Assembly (NCBI GenBank): GCA_002633005.1
Contig: NMRA01000443.1
Coordinates: 118,251-182,250 of the forward strand
DNA length: 64,000 nucleotides
From: Phoronis australis
Taxonomy: Eukaryota; Phoronida; Phoronidae
Reading direction: 5' to 3'
Positions 24,366 through 34,611 of this stretch are shown in pieces (positions within the stretch are counted from its first letter, which is position 1; the number at the start of each line of letters is the position of its first letter). Position numbers and translations under genes: made by a program. The notes under the pieces were generated by a model. It saw nothing but the letters and a program-made list of their open reading frames with translations, made no database searches and was not told the origin of the DNA.

Positions 24366-25982
24366 TTAAAGGAGAATGCCACCCAAAAAACAACCTATTT
24401 TGTATCAAATTAGATCGAGTAGTTCTACTCGATAATGGCACGTTCAGTTGCGTTACTTGACGGCAGACGGAGGTGTTGAAATTATCCAATGACGTCATTG
24501 GTTTCACACACAGTCTGTTTAGCAGTTCACAACACGGGTTACTGGTGTCGGATTATCGCTTGAATCCATCGTCTAACACCAATAACTTCGATGTAAAACC
24601 TTTAAAAATACACCACCGAGCTCTTATAAAAACGTGTTGTTTTATTTCGATTTATTGGTATTTGGACACACCGTAGCCTACAAAGTTCGGGAGGCCAATT
24701 TACCAAGGTCTGTAGCAAGAGTTTGGGGTCTGTTCGGAGATAAATTCGAATCCGTGAAATACAGACAGGAGAACCTAGATCTATGCTGTTTAGACTTGAG
24801 ATTTTTTGAGTTCTAAATACACAAAACGCTTGTTATCCCGGCCTGTGGCTCGGAACCCGATCGCTTCCGTCGCGGCCGTCGGGACTGGCACGAACATGAA
24901 CCAGCTTGAGTTGGAAACTAAACCTCCAATCACGACAAGACTATAATAGTGAGCCAAAGAAATAATGTGCACGTAATTATTTATGTGAATTAGCCACGGA
25001 ACTGAAAATCTACTTACTTGTAGGGGGCCGCGAAGTCTGGTTCCCCTTCCACAGATCGTCAGGGCAAAGATTGTACAGTAAGAATGATTTGAATAATGTA
25101 TTTTTATTTCTAAATAAAGATTCCCCTAATATATAAAATCGAGTAATTGTTTCACAACAGCTCTCTGTCAACAAGCACTGAATTAGCATGCGCTCACACG
25201 GCCTCGGTGCCTGGTCAATTAGCTTTATTGCATCTAAAGCCGGTAACGCAGTCTTTTATTCATTGCTGGCTTCTCAACATTTGCACTCACGAATACTGTA
25301 AAGGCATTACAAATTGTATCTAAGGAGACAGACTTTGTTTCAGTTTTATATAAGCATTGGTTAGGATGAGAATAATTCATTTTGAAACAGAACGCAGAAT
25401 AATAAACGTTTACACGGCAACTCGCCCGGTGCCAATCCCGACTTAATCAAGAGCTCCTCCGACGAAGATTTCACGGGTCGGATCGTTAGGTTTCACAGGC
25501 TATCAGTTCGAACCGGAAACAGATCAAGAAATACTATGAGATGTGCCGTGAACGTGCACAAGCAACGGAACGTATGGATAGTTCTTTGGTAAGCCAGAAT
25601 TCCTCAGAGAAATCACTGTCGATGAAATGCCGGCCATAGACACGGAGATGTTTTACGGCCTCATACTTGCTATTAACAGCGTACCTTTCATTCTTCACTA
25701 CCGCGAGCCACTTCCTAAGCATTTCGGGCTCTCGAGGAAGTCGAAAAAACCATATACCCGCTTTCTTCGCAGCTTCATAGTTCGGACAAGCGGGAACGAT
25801 GCACCGCAATATAGCGGCATTCACTCTGCAGACGAACCACTGACGTCGCTGTGTCGTTTCTCACCTTACTCACAGGTTAACGCGACGTCTATCGGCAAGG
25901 TGAGGTCGACAGTATAAGAAGCGATGTGAATATAGACCGATTAAGACGGTAAAAAAGCTAATCGGGTGGCATTCTTCTTTAA
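24366..25982 (-). mobile_element. Kolobok-type DNA transposon remnant, family 2 copy b
   Basis: Intact TTAA duplication at 24366-24369 and 25979-25982. The termini are AGGAGAATGCCACCC and the inverse GGGTGGCATTCTTCT. It is 1609 bp between the duplications and lacks the nested insert of copy a, so it serves as the reference for that insertion. A THAP-domain frame lies near its right end. No DDE-type catalytic region is visible. Confidence 0.8.
25534..25824 (-). pseudogene. THAP domain of a Kolobok transposase, truncated
   Basis: A 96-codon frame holding a nearly full THAP zinc finger: a C-x4-C pair (CIVPAC), FFRLPREPEMLRKW, and then HLRVYGRHFIDSDF, where the C-x2-H pair is expected. The third zinc ligand Cys is Tyr here, so the finger is probably dead. 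THAP domains bind DNA and form the N-terminus of Kolobok and P transposases. The catalytic part is missing after about residue 85, and this copy cannot encode a transposase. Confidence 0.75.
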
Positions 25983-26278
25983 AAGGCTTCACGAAGGTTG
26001 CCGATCGTCGCGTGTAATCGATACAGATTGCATAATATATGTTACGACAGCACTGGTTATTTGTCGTTCAATTATTCATGCTGAGTGTAAATTGCCCGTA
26101 TTGTCTGCTCTTGGAGATAATAATGGCGCACTGCAAAACGTACTGTACCGCCGCTGAATATTCACTTGGTCTCAGCTGGCGAAATGACAAGCCGTTTTGC
26201 TTCATGTAATTTACCTCGAGTACAGCGCTCATCTGAAAACAGTTTGAGACAAACAACTAACAAGAGAGAAAGTAGAAA
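25983..26278. promoter_or_regulatory. Probable Kv 5' region (296 bp)
   Basis: The only unique DNA between the Kolobok right end and the Kv start codon. An in-frame TAG lies two codons before the ATG. No TATA box or other promoter element stands out. The promoter could extend into the transposon. Confidence 0.3.
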
Positions 26279-26806
26279 ATGACTGAGTGGATGAAAATGA
26301 CTACATCAGAAAGTTCACAAGATTCGGTCTCTGAAACCGATGGAGAGAGTCGTCAGACGATTTGCAAAGTGAACCTAAACGTCGGCGGTCGTCGTTTTAC
26401 AATTCAACATGAGAGGTTAGTGTCAATGCCGGGTACAAAATTGTCGGATTTGTCCAAGCTAGGTGATTACTGGGACCAGGACGAGAATGAATATTACTTC
26501 GACAGAAATTCAAGTTATTTTGACAGCATCCTGGATTATTATCGAGTAAGCGAAATCCACATGTCCAAAGACACATGCGTTTCGCGTCTTCAAGAAGAAA
26601 TGGAATTTTGGGAAATCCCTCCCACTGCGCTCCTCAACTGCGTAAGAGAATGTAAATTTGCCAAGGATTGCATTCAAAGTAAATTCAAACTATCCCTCAT
26701 CAGTGAAGACAACATGACCCACGCTACTAGCGATACCCGCTGGAGAGCTTTCCAACGAAAGGCTTGGCTGTTTTTAAATCAACCATCGTCATCCAAGTAT
26801 GCAAAG
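26279..26806 (+). CDS. Kv channel exon 1: T1 tetramerisation domain
   Basis: 176 codons. LNVGGRRF opens the T1 fold, followed by NEYYFDRNSSYFDSILDYYR and EEMEFWEIP, the standard T1 landmarks. The zinc-site region typical of non-Shaker Kv (H-x5-C then C-C) is partly kept: HMSKDTC is present, but the usual CC pair reads C-V-R-E-C. The donor is gtaggt. A splice between T1 and S1 is plausible for the family. Confidence 0.87.
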
Positions 26807-29800
26807 GTAGGTAATTTGAAAACACCGTTTATGGTCGGGTGATAAAACACATAGCTCTGCATTCGAAAAGCTTTTCGTAACAATTATGAAGGTAGAACAC
26901 TATTCCATATTTTTGGAGACGTTTGTTGGACAAAACTGCCAAAGACAAAATTAACTGGTTAGTTGTTTATCATACTGATACTGGAAAGTTTCTGTGGTCA
27001 CCAACATGACCATTCATACCACGTGTCAAAATTGTGCTACGAAAACCAAACCACTGATATAGAGTTTTAGGTATTTCTAATATAATCGACCAATTCGATG
27101 TACGAATTCAATAGCCTGCAGGTCGTGTATCTCTGTCTTACTCAATGTGAACAACGTTAACCATGAATCAGCTTTTCAAATAACACAAAATATTTCCACT
27201 CCGTGATAGAAATAAAAATAATTTCAAGTCAACAATATGTTAATCAAACATCAGCAACTGACTGCCAAAAACACTGCTACGATTGGCAAACCACGGCTCG
27301 CGGCAAAATTTGACCTGTTTAAACCAATCACAGAATGTTCTCTAGTTTCCTTTTGGAGGCAGAAATCAATTTCTATTGCAAGAAAAAGTTTTAGGCCAGT
27401 TTCTTAAAGATAATCAGATTACTTTATTCTTTTCTGCAGCTGTTTCGGCTGTAGGCTGGGAGGAAAGGCTGTCCAGACTGAGAGATACTTTTATGTTAAC
27501 GATTTGACCCTTATACACGGATGCGCTCCGCAAACGCAAGACTGTCCACACAGCACGAGCGGATAATAGTCTATTAAAATAGGTGGCAATAGCATGTGTA
27601 GTCACTGAAGTATCTAGATATTCACTGCATCCATTCTGTGTTATGAAGGTTACGCAAGACCACGTAAAACCACTCCAGTGAAAAGCGAGTATTTCGCAAA
27701 ATACCCTCGTGAGCAGACGTGACCTTACTCCAGCGGCGGATCTAGGATACCATAAGGGGGGGCCCAACACTTTGTCTCGGGCAATCGCGTAAACCACGAC
27801 TGCATGCGCGCAACCAGCCGGAAATGAAGGAGGGCTTGGACTGTTGAAATAAATCACTTTTGGTTGCAAAAAAAGAAAACCGCAACACGTGGTGAGAATG
27901 ACCCAATCTATTGTCAAAAAAAAAACTAACTACAACGAAACAACTAATCGTACTAATGCGGTCGATGTAACGTAGAAGGAACTTAAACTAATAAATGATT
28001 TTCAACACTCCTCCTCAGTTGTTAGTGTTTAAGTTCAATCATAACTAATAAAAGACTTTCTCAAAGTCCTCAATACAGGTATGATAAAGTATTCACTAGA
28101 CGTTGACTAATAAATGCCAACACTCCTCACTTATGTTAACCGTTGAGCAACTAACAAACTAATGTTTAACTAACACCTGCCATGGCCCTGAGTTTTTCAA
28201 ATGTTTCTCTTGGCAATGGCTTCGTCAACATGTCTGCTATCATTAGTGCACTGCAACAATACTTTAAGTCAATAGAACCAGTGCTGACCAGATCACGGAT
28301 AAAGTGATGTTTGATTTTAATATGTTTGGCACGACCATGAAATTTTTGATTGTGACACATTGATATGGCTGCCTGGTTATCCTCAAAAATAGTTACCGGT
28401 TTTTTGAATTCCACTCAACTCGAGCACAAGTTTGGAAAGCCACATGGCTTCTTGCGCAGCCATCCCCAAGGCAACATACTCCGCTTCAGCTGATGACAGA
28501 GCAACACATGATTGACGTTTGCTTCTCCAGCTGACAACTGATCCAGTCACATAAAAAATATATCCAGATGTCGAATACGATATCTCCTCTCCAGTCGGAG
28601 TCGGAATATCTAACACAGTCCGAGAGCTCACTACTTGGAAATCGCAATCCGAAATGAACCGTTCCTTTCAAGTATCGCATTTTCCGCTTAACAGCAGACC
28701 AGTGCTGTTCGGTCGGTTTCGAGCAGAACTGAGAAACACGACTCACTGCAAATGCTATATCTGGCCTTGTCCACTGACTCAGATATAGTAAACTTCCAAC
28801 AGCAGACTGATATAATTCCTGATCAAAAGTAGCAACATCATTTGGTTCANTGTATTCGTCAAACACAACATCACGAGTAAGAATGACTCAATCACGAGTT
28901 ATATCATACACACGATATGCCTTACTATCAGGTGCATAACCCAGAAAGATGGTCTTCCTAGATTTTGAATCAAACTTTGAACGTTCGTCCTTAGGGATAT
29001 GTGCATATGCTCTGCAGCCAAAAACACGTAGAGTATCAACTCTCGGTTTCTCGCCCATCAAGGCCTCAAATGGAGTTTGACCTTTTACTGCCCTCGTAGG
29101 ACTTCGGTTTTGCAAATAGGTAGCAGTGGAGACTGCCTCTGCCCAAAATTTCTGGGGCAAAAGCGATTCAGCAAGCATTGAGCGTGCAGTTTCGACAAGG
29201 GTGCGATTCATTCTTTCGGCAACTCCGTTTTGCTCTGGTGTCTTCGGAACAGTTACTTGGAGTCTGATTCCCTCTCGTCTGAGGTACTGTTCAAATTGCT
29301 TTGAAATGTACTCTCCTCCATTGTCAGATCTGAGAGTTCTGAGTTTCTGACCAGTAAGATTCTCAGCCATAGACTTCCATTCTAAAAAGGTATCGAATAC
29401 CTGATCCTTACGCTTGATGAAGTACACCCAAGTATACCGGGAATAATCGTCGACAAATGATAGAAAGTATTCACAGCCACTGAGGGAAGCTGTGCTCACT
29501 TTACCATAAACATCAGTGTGCACGAGTCCCAGAGGAACATTGCTACGATGGGCCTTGCCTTCTGGAAAGCTGGCTCTGTGCAGTTTACCTTGAACACAAG
29601 GCTCACAAACTCCCAGTTCACAATCCGACTTACAGTCAAGTCCAATTGTCATCTTACTGCGTATCAATTGTTTCAAACTTTGGCCACCTAAATGTCCAAA
29701 ACGACGATGCCACAACTCAAACTGTGAGTTAGTCTCTGCTACTGACACACACTCAGTCACGGGATTTACATTTAAGTAATACAGGCCATCGACTTTACGG

Positions 29801-32800
29801 CCTTTTGCAACTGCTTTACCAACATCATTCATAATGTTACATTCAGTATCAGTAAATTCTATGGTGCCAAGTTTGCTGGTAGCTTGTGAAACGCTTAACA
29901 AACTGAATGACAGGCCTGGTACAAACAGAACATTTTCTAACACGCATTTTGTGTTATTCCCGTTCAGGGAATCAAGTTCGAGTTCAACCGCTCCTTGGCC
30001 GGTTCCTTTTAAAACACGTCCATCCTCAAGCGTTACGTTTCTACTGTCCTGAAGCTCCGTAAACTCGGTATATTTTGCTCTGTCGTTGCACATGTGATGC
30101 TCCCGAGTCTATGATCCATTCATGAGTAGACCTTGCATTAGTAAGCTTTGCATTGATCAGCAAGCCAACAGACACCTCACTGTCACTGTCCTTAGTCGCA
30201 GTGTTGGCTGTATCGGCTTTGTATTTTGTATCACTGCCATCTTTGTTTGGACAATTACGTTTTATGTGACCATACAATTTACATCCATAACACTGAGGAC
30301 CCTTGTTTGACCTAGTCTTTTCCCGAGCGACAAGTGCTTCCCCGGCTGACTGTTCGCTAAGTTTCCGCTCCTCGTGTAATAAACGCTCAGTCACTAATTC
30401 CATCCTAGGCACCTCCTCGCAAGCTTCCAATGCTGTAACCAACACAGCATACATATCGGGAAGACTTGGAAGAAGATGCACAACACGATCTTCATCGTTT
30501 ACTGGATCGCCAATAACTGGAAGTTCATTAAAAACCTCAGTCATGGATTTGATATGAGCACTGACGTCATCACCTGCATTTAACTTCAATGAATATATAG
30601 TTTCTTACGTAAATGCAGCTTATTTGCCCAAGTTTTCCTTTGAAACTGGTTCTGCAATTTCTGCCACACTTCACAGGGATCCACCGGGTCTCCTAGTATG
30701 TACAACAAACTAGTGTCCACTGAGAGAACTATGGTAGCAAGTGCTTTGTCCCTTCTCACATTGTATTTCTCGAGTTTTGAAGCATCATCTCCCGAAAGAG
30801 GAACTTCCTTACCCGCGACAATGCTCCCTAGGTCATCTTTCATCAGTGCCATTTGACACTGAACCTTCCACGTTGCTTAGTTTTTACCAACCAGCGGTGA
30901 AATTACCGAAATCACTGATTTTTCCGCACTCTTTGATTTTTCACGTTCAACAGTCGTCCGTCTTTCAAGTCCAAAAACAACGACACAACGTCACAAATCA
31001 ACCTATTAGTGGCACACAAAAATCGTCCAGATTTCATTCAATTCCTCTACAAAGTCACAATAGCGTCCTGGGCCCATAACCTGTTGAAATAAATCACTTT
31101 TGGTTGCAAAAAAAGAAAACCGCAACACGTGGTGAGAATGACCCAATCTATTGTCTAAAAAAAAACTAAGTACAACGAAACAACTAATCGTACTAATGCG
31201 GTCGATGTAACGTAAAAGGAACTTAAACTAATAAATGATTTTCAACATGGACTTCTCAGAATGTGGACCTCCTTGCTGAAATGCAACCGCACCCCCCCCC
31301 CCCCCCCCCCCNNNNNNNNNNNNNNNNNNNNNNNNNNNNNNNNNNNNNNNNNNNNNNNNNNNNNNNNNNNNNNNNNNNNNNNNNNNNNNNNNNNNNNNNN
31401 NNNNNNCCCCCCCCCCCCCAGCCCCTAAATACGCCTATGTACTCAACTCATATATACTAGCAATTGAAGCTGGTGGTCAATGAAGTCATTGGTCGACGAG
31501 GCTGAAGTGTTGTATAATGTGATAGAATTATTTTTTCCATTCTAACGTGAAACTTTCTCGTCTCTAGTGCCTCGCGTTTACGGAACGCGACCCGGTATCT
31601 AATTGCTTTTTAGCCCCGTGGCTGCAGACCCCACCTAAGGCCATTGGTTTCATTACCTGTTCAGGCACAAAGTGAACTCACTGTCAGACGACTATACAAT
31701 CTGTCGTAAGCCTTTATCCCAAATGAACGCCTTATTTTACAATGTGTTGCGAACGTTGGTTCGTGAAAATCAAACTGTTTGTAAAAACTAATTGTGGTTA
31801 ACGAGAAAAGAAAAGACAAGTCTGAAAAGACCGTTTTAGAGAGACCGCCGAGTTACGAGGAGGAAGGCAGGCAATCTAGTCCGATATGTTTGCTAGGGTA
31901 AAAGGCCTAAACGAAAAAATTAAGAAACATCACGTTTGTGGTCATCCTGAGCGTAGATGTACATGTATAGAGATAGATTGGACATAACTCATTGAACCGG
32001 ACGTTGAATAACCGTAAAAGCACTAGGCTCGCCACGTGGCGTCATGTTGTTGTGTTGAACATAACGCTTAATCGTCGTGAGAGACCGTCCCGAGTTGGTA
32101 TGTGGTGCAACTCGGGACGGTCTGGAGTCTACAGAAAACCATAGTTCAACTGTGAGTCTACACCAATGTGATAAACGAGAGTAGTTCTACTTGCTGCGTC
32201 AGCTGCTGGTATGCTTATCTCTTTTACGACACACAATGTGCGACTGGGCAAAGCGTTTTCAAAATAATGTGGATAAATCAGTGGAGTGTGAAACCCCTGA
32301 GGTCCCTGTCAAGTCCTCACGGCAATTTTACGTTATGGCTCACCGTAAACAAACCAGCGTGACCGTAGGCGGACAAGGGATCTTGCTATATCAAATACAA
32401 AATAATAGAAAACAAGAACACACAACACAAAAATACGTTGAGCATTATTAGCGAGATACTTCAATAAATTAGGACTTATGAGGATTTTCATTTCACTTTC
32501 AAAACACTTCAAAAGTGATCACTGGCCAAAGAGCATTTTGGTAGCTCTATTATCGAAACCGACCAAACGGTTCCGAAGTTAGATTCTTTTTGTCCACCGG
32601 CTTTCACCGCGATCCACAACACCAGGAAGAGATAACTACTCTTCCTGATAACACTCAGTTCCATGAATACAGAGCCACGTGATAGTCAATCTCTCGCACT
32701 ACATGCATACTCTATGATCCTGGGTAATTCGGATATTAATTAAGACTACGGAAATATCTCAGGTGTTCCAGACGCGTTTGTGACATAACGATGCTTCATC

Positions 32801-33707
32801 ACAGTCCATTCCGTTGCAGGTACCTCTCATTTTGTACACTGTAGCTGGGTTCATATCTGCGTGCACACACATCCTGTCTACGTGCTCCGATCTGCGCATG
32901 AGCTTCAGAGAAAATGAAATCGAATTCATCAATTCCACCTTTAAAAACATATTCGCGGACAGTCCGAAGATGAAGCAATTCTATATCACCGGCACTCATC
33001 CTGCGTTGCACGTTACTGATTTGATCACGTTGATGTACTTCACATTCGATCTCGTTGCTAGGATTTTGTGCTGTCCGTCAATCAAAGAATTCAGATCGAA
33101 TCATAACAACGTTCTGGATGTGATATGTCTCGTTGTCGGATGGATTCAGTTCTCATGCATAACAATGTACGCAGAGGCTGTCACCAGTTTACGGAAATTG
33201 TCAACAACAACGTACCAGGTCGTCATTAATCTGATTATGATTATGAAAACCCTTGCCATCCTTCGAATATCGAGATTCGTCCGTTTCATCTCGACAACCA
33301 TGACAGGAAAAGCAATCTGGCTAACTTTAAAATCCTGTTGGAAAGTCACTTTGTGTCTTTTAATATATTTAGTGAGCCTTTCCTACGTGTTTGGAAGTTT
33401 GGCGTACACGTGCGAACTCAGCGACCCGTACAATATGCCAAGTATACCGCACGCCATCTGGTGGGCACTCATCACCATGACGACCGTTGGATATGGTGAC
33501 GAAGTACCGAAAACAGTCTTAGGGAAAGTGGTCGGTGGTTTTTGTGCAATGACTGGAATCGTTTCTACGGCACTTGTCGTAGCCGTTGTCAGTGAAAAAT
33601 TCTCCACTACCTTAGAGAATCTGAATAGAGAACAAACCCAAATATCTTCGGCCAGGCGGAACACCCTAATTCGCTTGTGCAGCGCTTTAAGAAGTACGAG
33701 AATGTAA
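26279..33707 (+). CDS. Kv-type voltage-gated potassium channel subunit, 2 exons
   Basis: The model joins 26279-26806 and 32820-33707 (528+888 nt; 471 aa) with AAG|gtaggt and ttgcag|GTA, both phase 0. It encodes a tetrameric plasma-membrane K+ channel subunit: a cytoplasmic T1/BTB tetramerisation domain at about residues 25-125, S1 from about 177, S2 with FTFD, S3, S4, S5, and a pore loop with TVGYGD at residues 398-403, then S6. The C-tail after S6 is only about 38 aa. Two features are odd. The S4 is poor in charge (one Lys and three Arg, the first positions being Asn, Met and Ala), and the S6 PVP motif reads VVA (429-431). I cannot place it in Kv1-4. It could be a divergent or modulatory subunit. 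The start codon has an in-frame stop just upstream. Confidence 0.88.
26807..27730. other. Kv intron, left part
   Basis: No additional exon or recognised repeat before the hAT-like element. Long weak open frames on the minus strand here have no family resemblance. Confidence 0.4.
27842..28007 (-). repeat. Copia 3' LTR
   Basis: 166 bp. On the minus strand this is the downstream LTR. The adjacent bases 28008-28016 give GAGGAGGAG on the minus strand, a purine-rich second-strand primer. Confidence 0.9.
28166..28866 (-). pseudogene. Copia RT C-terminus and RNase H, frameshifted
   Basis: 28866-28632 encodes the end of reverse transcriptase (YQSAVGSLLYLSQWTRPDIAF, split here as AVGSLLYL and TRPDIAF). 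RNase H follows in two other frames: SSAEAEY in 28631-28383 and EDNQAA with KHIKIKHHFIRD in 28414-28166. At least two frameshifts separate them. The upstream catalytic half of RT is missing at the n at 28850. Not functional. Confidence 0.85.
28850..28850. other. Assembly join (single n) inside copia
   Basis: Lies exactly where the reverse-transcriptase catalytic region should be. The loss may be an assembly collapse rather than a genomic deletion. Confidence 0.7.
28888..30093 (-). pseudogene. Copia integrase region
   Basis: 401 codons with the HHCC zinc finger (HRRFGHL...CEPC) and the D-D-E core: HTDVYG, LRSDNGGEY and PEQNGVAERMNRTL. This is the best-preserved part of the element. It is in a different frame from the gag/protease part and is stopped before the RT region. 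Confidence 0.88.
30041..30852 (-). pseudogene. Copia gag and protease, two frames
   Basis: Frame 30852-30586 holds the N-terminal gag, and frame 30589-30041 the rest of gag. The zinc knuckle CYGCKLYGHIKRNC (C-x2-C-x4-H-x4-C) and the protease DSGAS motif lie in the second. The join at about 30588 is a frameshift. Upstream of 30852 the same reading continues but meets a stop, so the true gag start has also decayed. Confidence 0.85.
31068..31081 (-). other. Primer-binding site (internal initiator-tRNA type)
   Basis: On the minus strand GGTTATGGGCCCAG follows the 5' LTR directly. This matches the priming site of Drosophila copia, which uses the anticodon region of a cleaved initiator methionine tRNA rather than the tRNA 3' end. 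Confidence 0.8.
31082..31247 (-). repeat. Copia 5' LTR
   Basis: 166 bp, differing from the other LTR at about three positions. It is followed on the minus strand by the primer-binding site. Confidence 0.9.
31312..31406. other. Assembly gap in a poly-C run
   Basis: 95 n with long C homopolymers on both sides, at the right end of the split hAT-like element. Confidence 0.95.
31440..32819. other. Kv intron, right part
   Basis: No exon beyond the acceptor at 32819. Contains the hairpin at 32082-32123. No other repeat matched within the window. Confidence 0.4.
32082..32123. repeat. Perfect 15-bp stem, 12-nt loop
   Basis: AGACCGTCCCGAGTT (32082-32096) pairs exactly with AACTCGGGACGGTCT (32109-32123). 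No poly-T run follows, and no RNA class is recognised. Confidence 0.85.
32820..33707 (+). CDS. Kv channel exon 2: membrane domain S1-S6 and pore
   Basis: 295 codons from ttgcag|GTACCT to TAA. S1 is VPLILYTVAGFISAC. S2 holds FTFDLVARILCCPS, with Asp in place of the usual Glu. S4 reads IMIMKTLAILRISRFVRF. The pore is WWALITMTTVGYGDEVPKT. S6 runs GGFCAMTGIVSTALVVAVV. All transmembrane and pore code is in this one exon. The reading frame is intact, which argues for a live gene despite the changed S4 and S6. Confidence 0.88.
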   Translation, partial: VPLILYTVAGFISACTHILSTCSDLRMSFRENEIEFINSTFKNIFADSPKMKQFYITGTHPALHVTDLITLMYFTFDLVARILCCPSIKEFRSNHNNVLDVICLVVGWIQFSCITMYAEAVTSLRKLSTTTYQVVINLIMIMKTLAILRISRFVRFISTTMTGKAIWLTLKSCWKVTLCLLIYLVSLSYVFGSLAYTCELSDPYNMPSIPHAIWWALITMTTVGYGDEVPKTVLGKVVGGFCAMTGIVSTALVVAVVSEKFSTTLENLNREQTQISSARRNTLIRLCSALRSTRM

Positions 33708-34009
33708 GGTTATGCAAGTCATTTCGTTTGTCTATTTATGGGTCTGTTGACGTCAGCGATCATGAAGGTGTTAGTACATACCTATTTACAAAGAATAGTT
33801 TATTTTAGCATTTTCAAATATCTAAAAAGATTTAAAGTAGCACTTCCTTTCATTTTAATTACTGATCAGTCGCTAAAGAGTCGTTAAATATGCTAGGCAT
33901 GCGAATCAAACTGCTACCGTAGGCCCTATATGAGCACCTTTCGGTCCATGCGCCTATATTTAAAGCTTCAACCGTATCAGAAATCAAGCGCATGCTCCTA
34001 TACGCAAAG
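33708..34009. other. Kv 3' flank
   Basis: Likely 3' UTR. No AATAAA close to the stop; the nearest is at 34143-34148, within or just after a SINE-like segment. Confidence 0.35.
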
Positions 34010-34148
34010 CACGAGGTAATCTGGCCTATTGGGATATGTCGGCCTCCTTTACTAAAGGTCGTGGGTTCGGGTCCCACTGGGGTACACTGACAGACACTTG
34101 AATCAGGATTCTAGCTCCTCAGTTCAGTTCCAACTACATATTAATAAA
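34010..34148 (+). repeat. tRNA-derived SINE-like segment
   Basis: An A-box-like TGGCCTATTGGG at about 34022 and a B-box GGTTCGGGTCCC at about 34066, then a non-tRNA tail. The arms do not form a complete cloverleaf, so this is SINE-like rather than a tRNA gene. Confidence 0.5.
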
Positions 34149-34611
34149 GCATGAAATTGGTCCCAGGTGATCAGTACAATGGGCCTACCACAGCTGTTCA
34201 CCGCAACACATTTAGTTAAAGCAAGGTTATGTAATCACTTATGGCTCTTTGCCTAGGCTAACAGGGCGACATCTGTTGGATCAGTTTTTACTATAACATA
34301 CCCAAGTTGGTTCAAAGGTCTTCTGCATTTAATATTGAGACAACTTGACACTGCAGACTTAATTGAATTATAGCCAAAGCATACAATAACATTCCTGGCT
34401 GGTCCAGTCCAAAATATATCGGGGGTTAAGATTGAAATATGATGTTGAAAGTGAACAACAGACTCTTGCATCAAAAATAGTTACGCCATTTCAAACGTAA
34501 TTTTTTCATATAAAAAAGTTTTTTTAGATAATCTGTTGTTATACAACAAAAATATTATATTTTTTCCACTAGTTTAAATAAAAATGAAAGCGCTCCGAGG
34601 AGCGAAACGTG

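Larger units (their letters stand above)
27837..31252 (-). mobile_element. Ty1/copia LTR retrotransposon, RT core missing
   Basis: Minus-strand element with 166-bp LTRs (27842-28007 and 31082-31247; 3 differences seen). The LTRs are TGTTG...CAACA and are flanked by a perfect 5-bp duplication TGGAC (27837-27841, 31248-31252). The order gag, zinc knuckle, protease, integrase, then RNase H is that of copia. The length is 3.4 kb against about 5 kb for complete elements. The gag and RNase H parts carry frameshifts, and the reverse-transcriptase core with YVDD is absent at the n at 28850. It lies in the Kv intron, antisense to the gene. Confidence 0.9.
27731..31439. mobile_element. hAT-like element split by a copia insertion
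   Basis: Left end CAGCGGCGGATCTAGG at 27731, right end TAAATACGCCTATG near 31439, the latter next to a gapped poly-C run. Left and right parts line up with the nested element at 18527-19511. The copia element with its 5-bp duplication sits between them. This gives the order of events: hAT-like first, copia later. Confidence 0.6.

Noticed and set aside
27414-27917. 167-codon minus-strand open frame in the Kv intron
   Set aside because: Crosses the boundary of a hAT-like element and a copia LTR; no motif.
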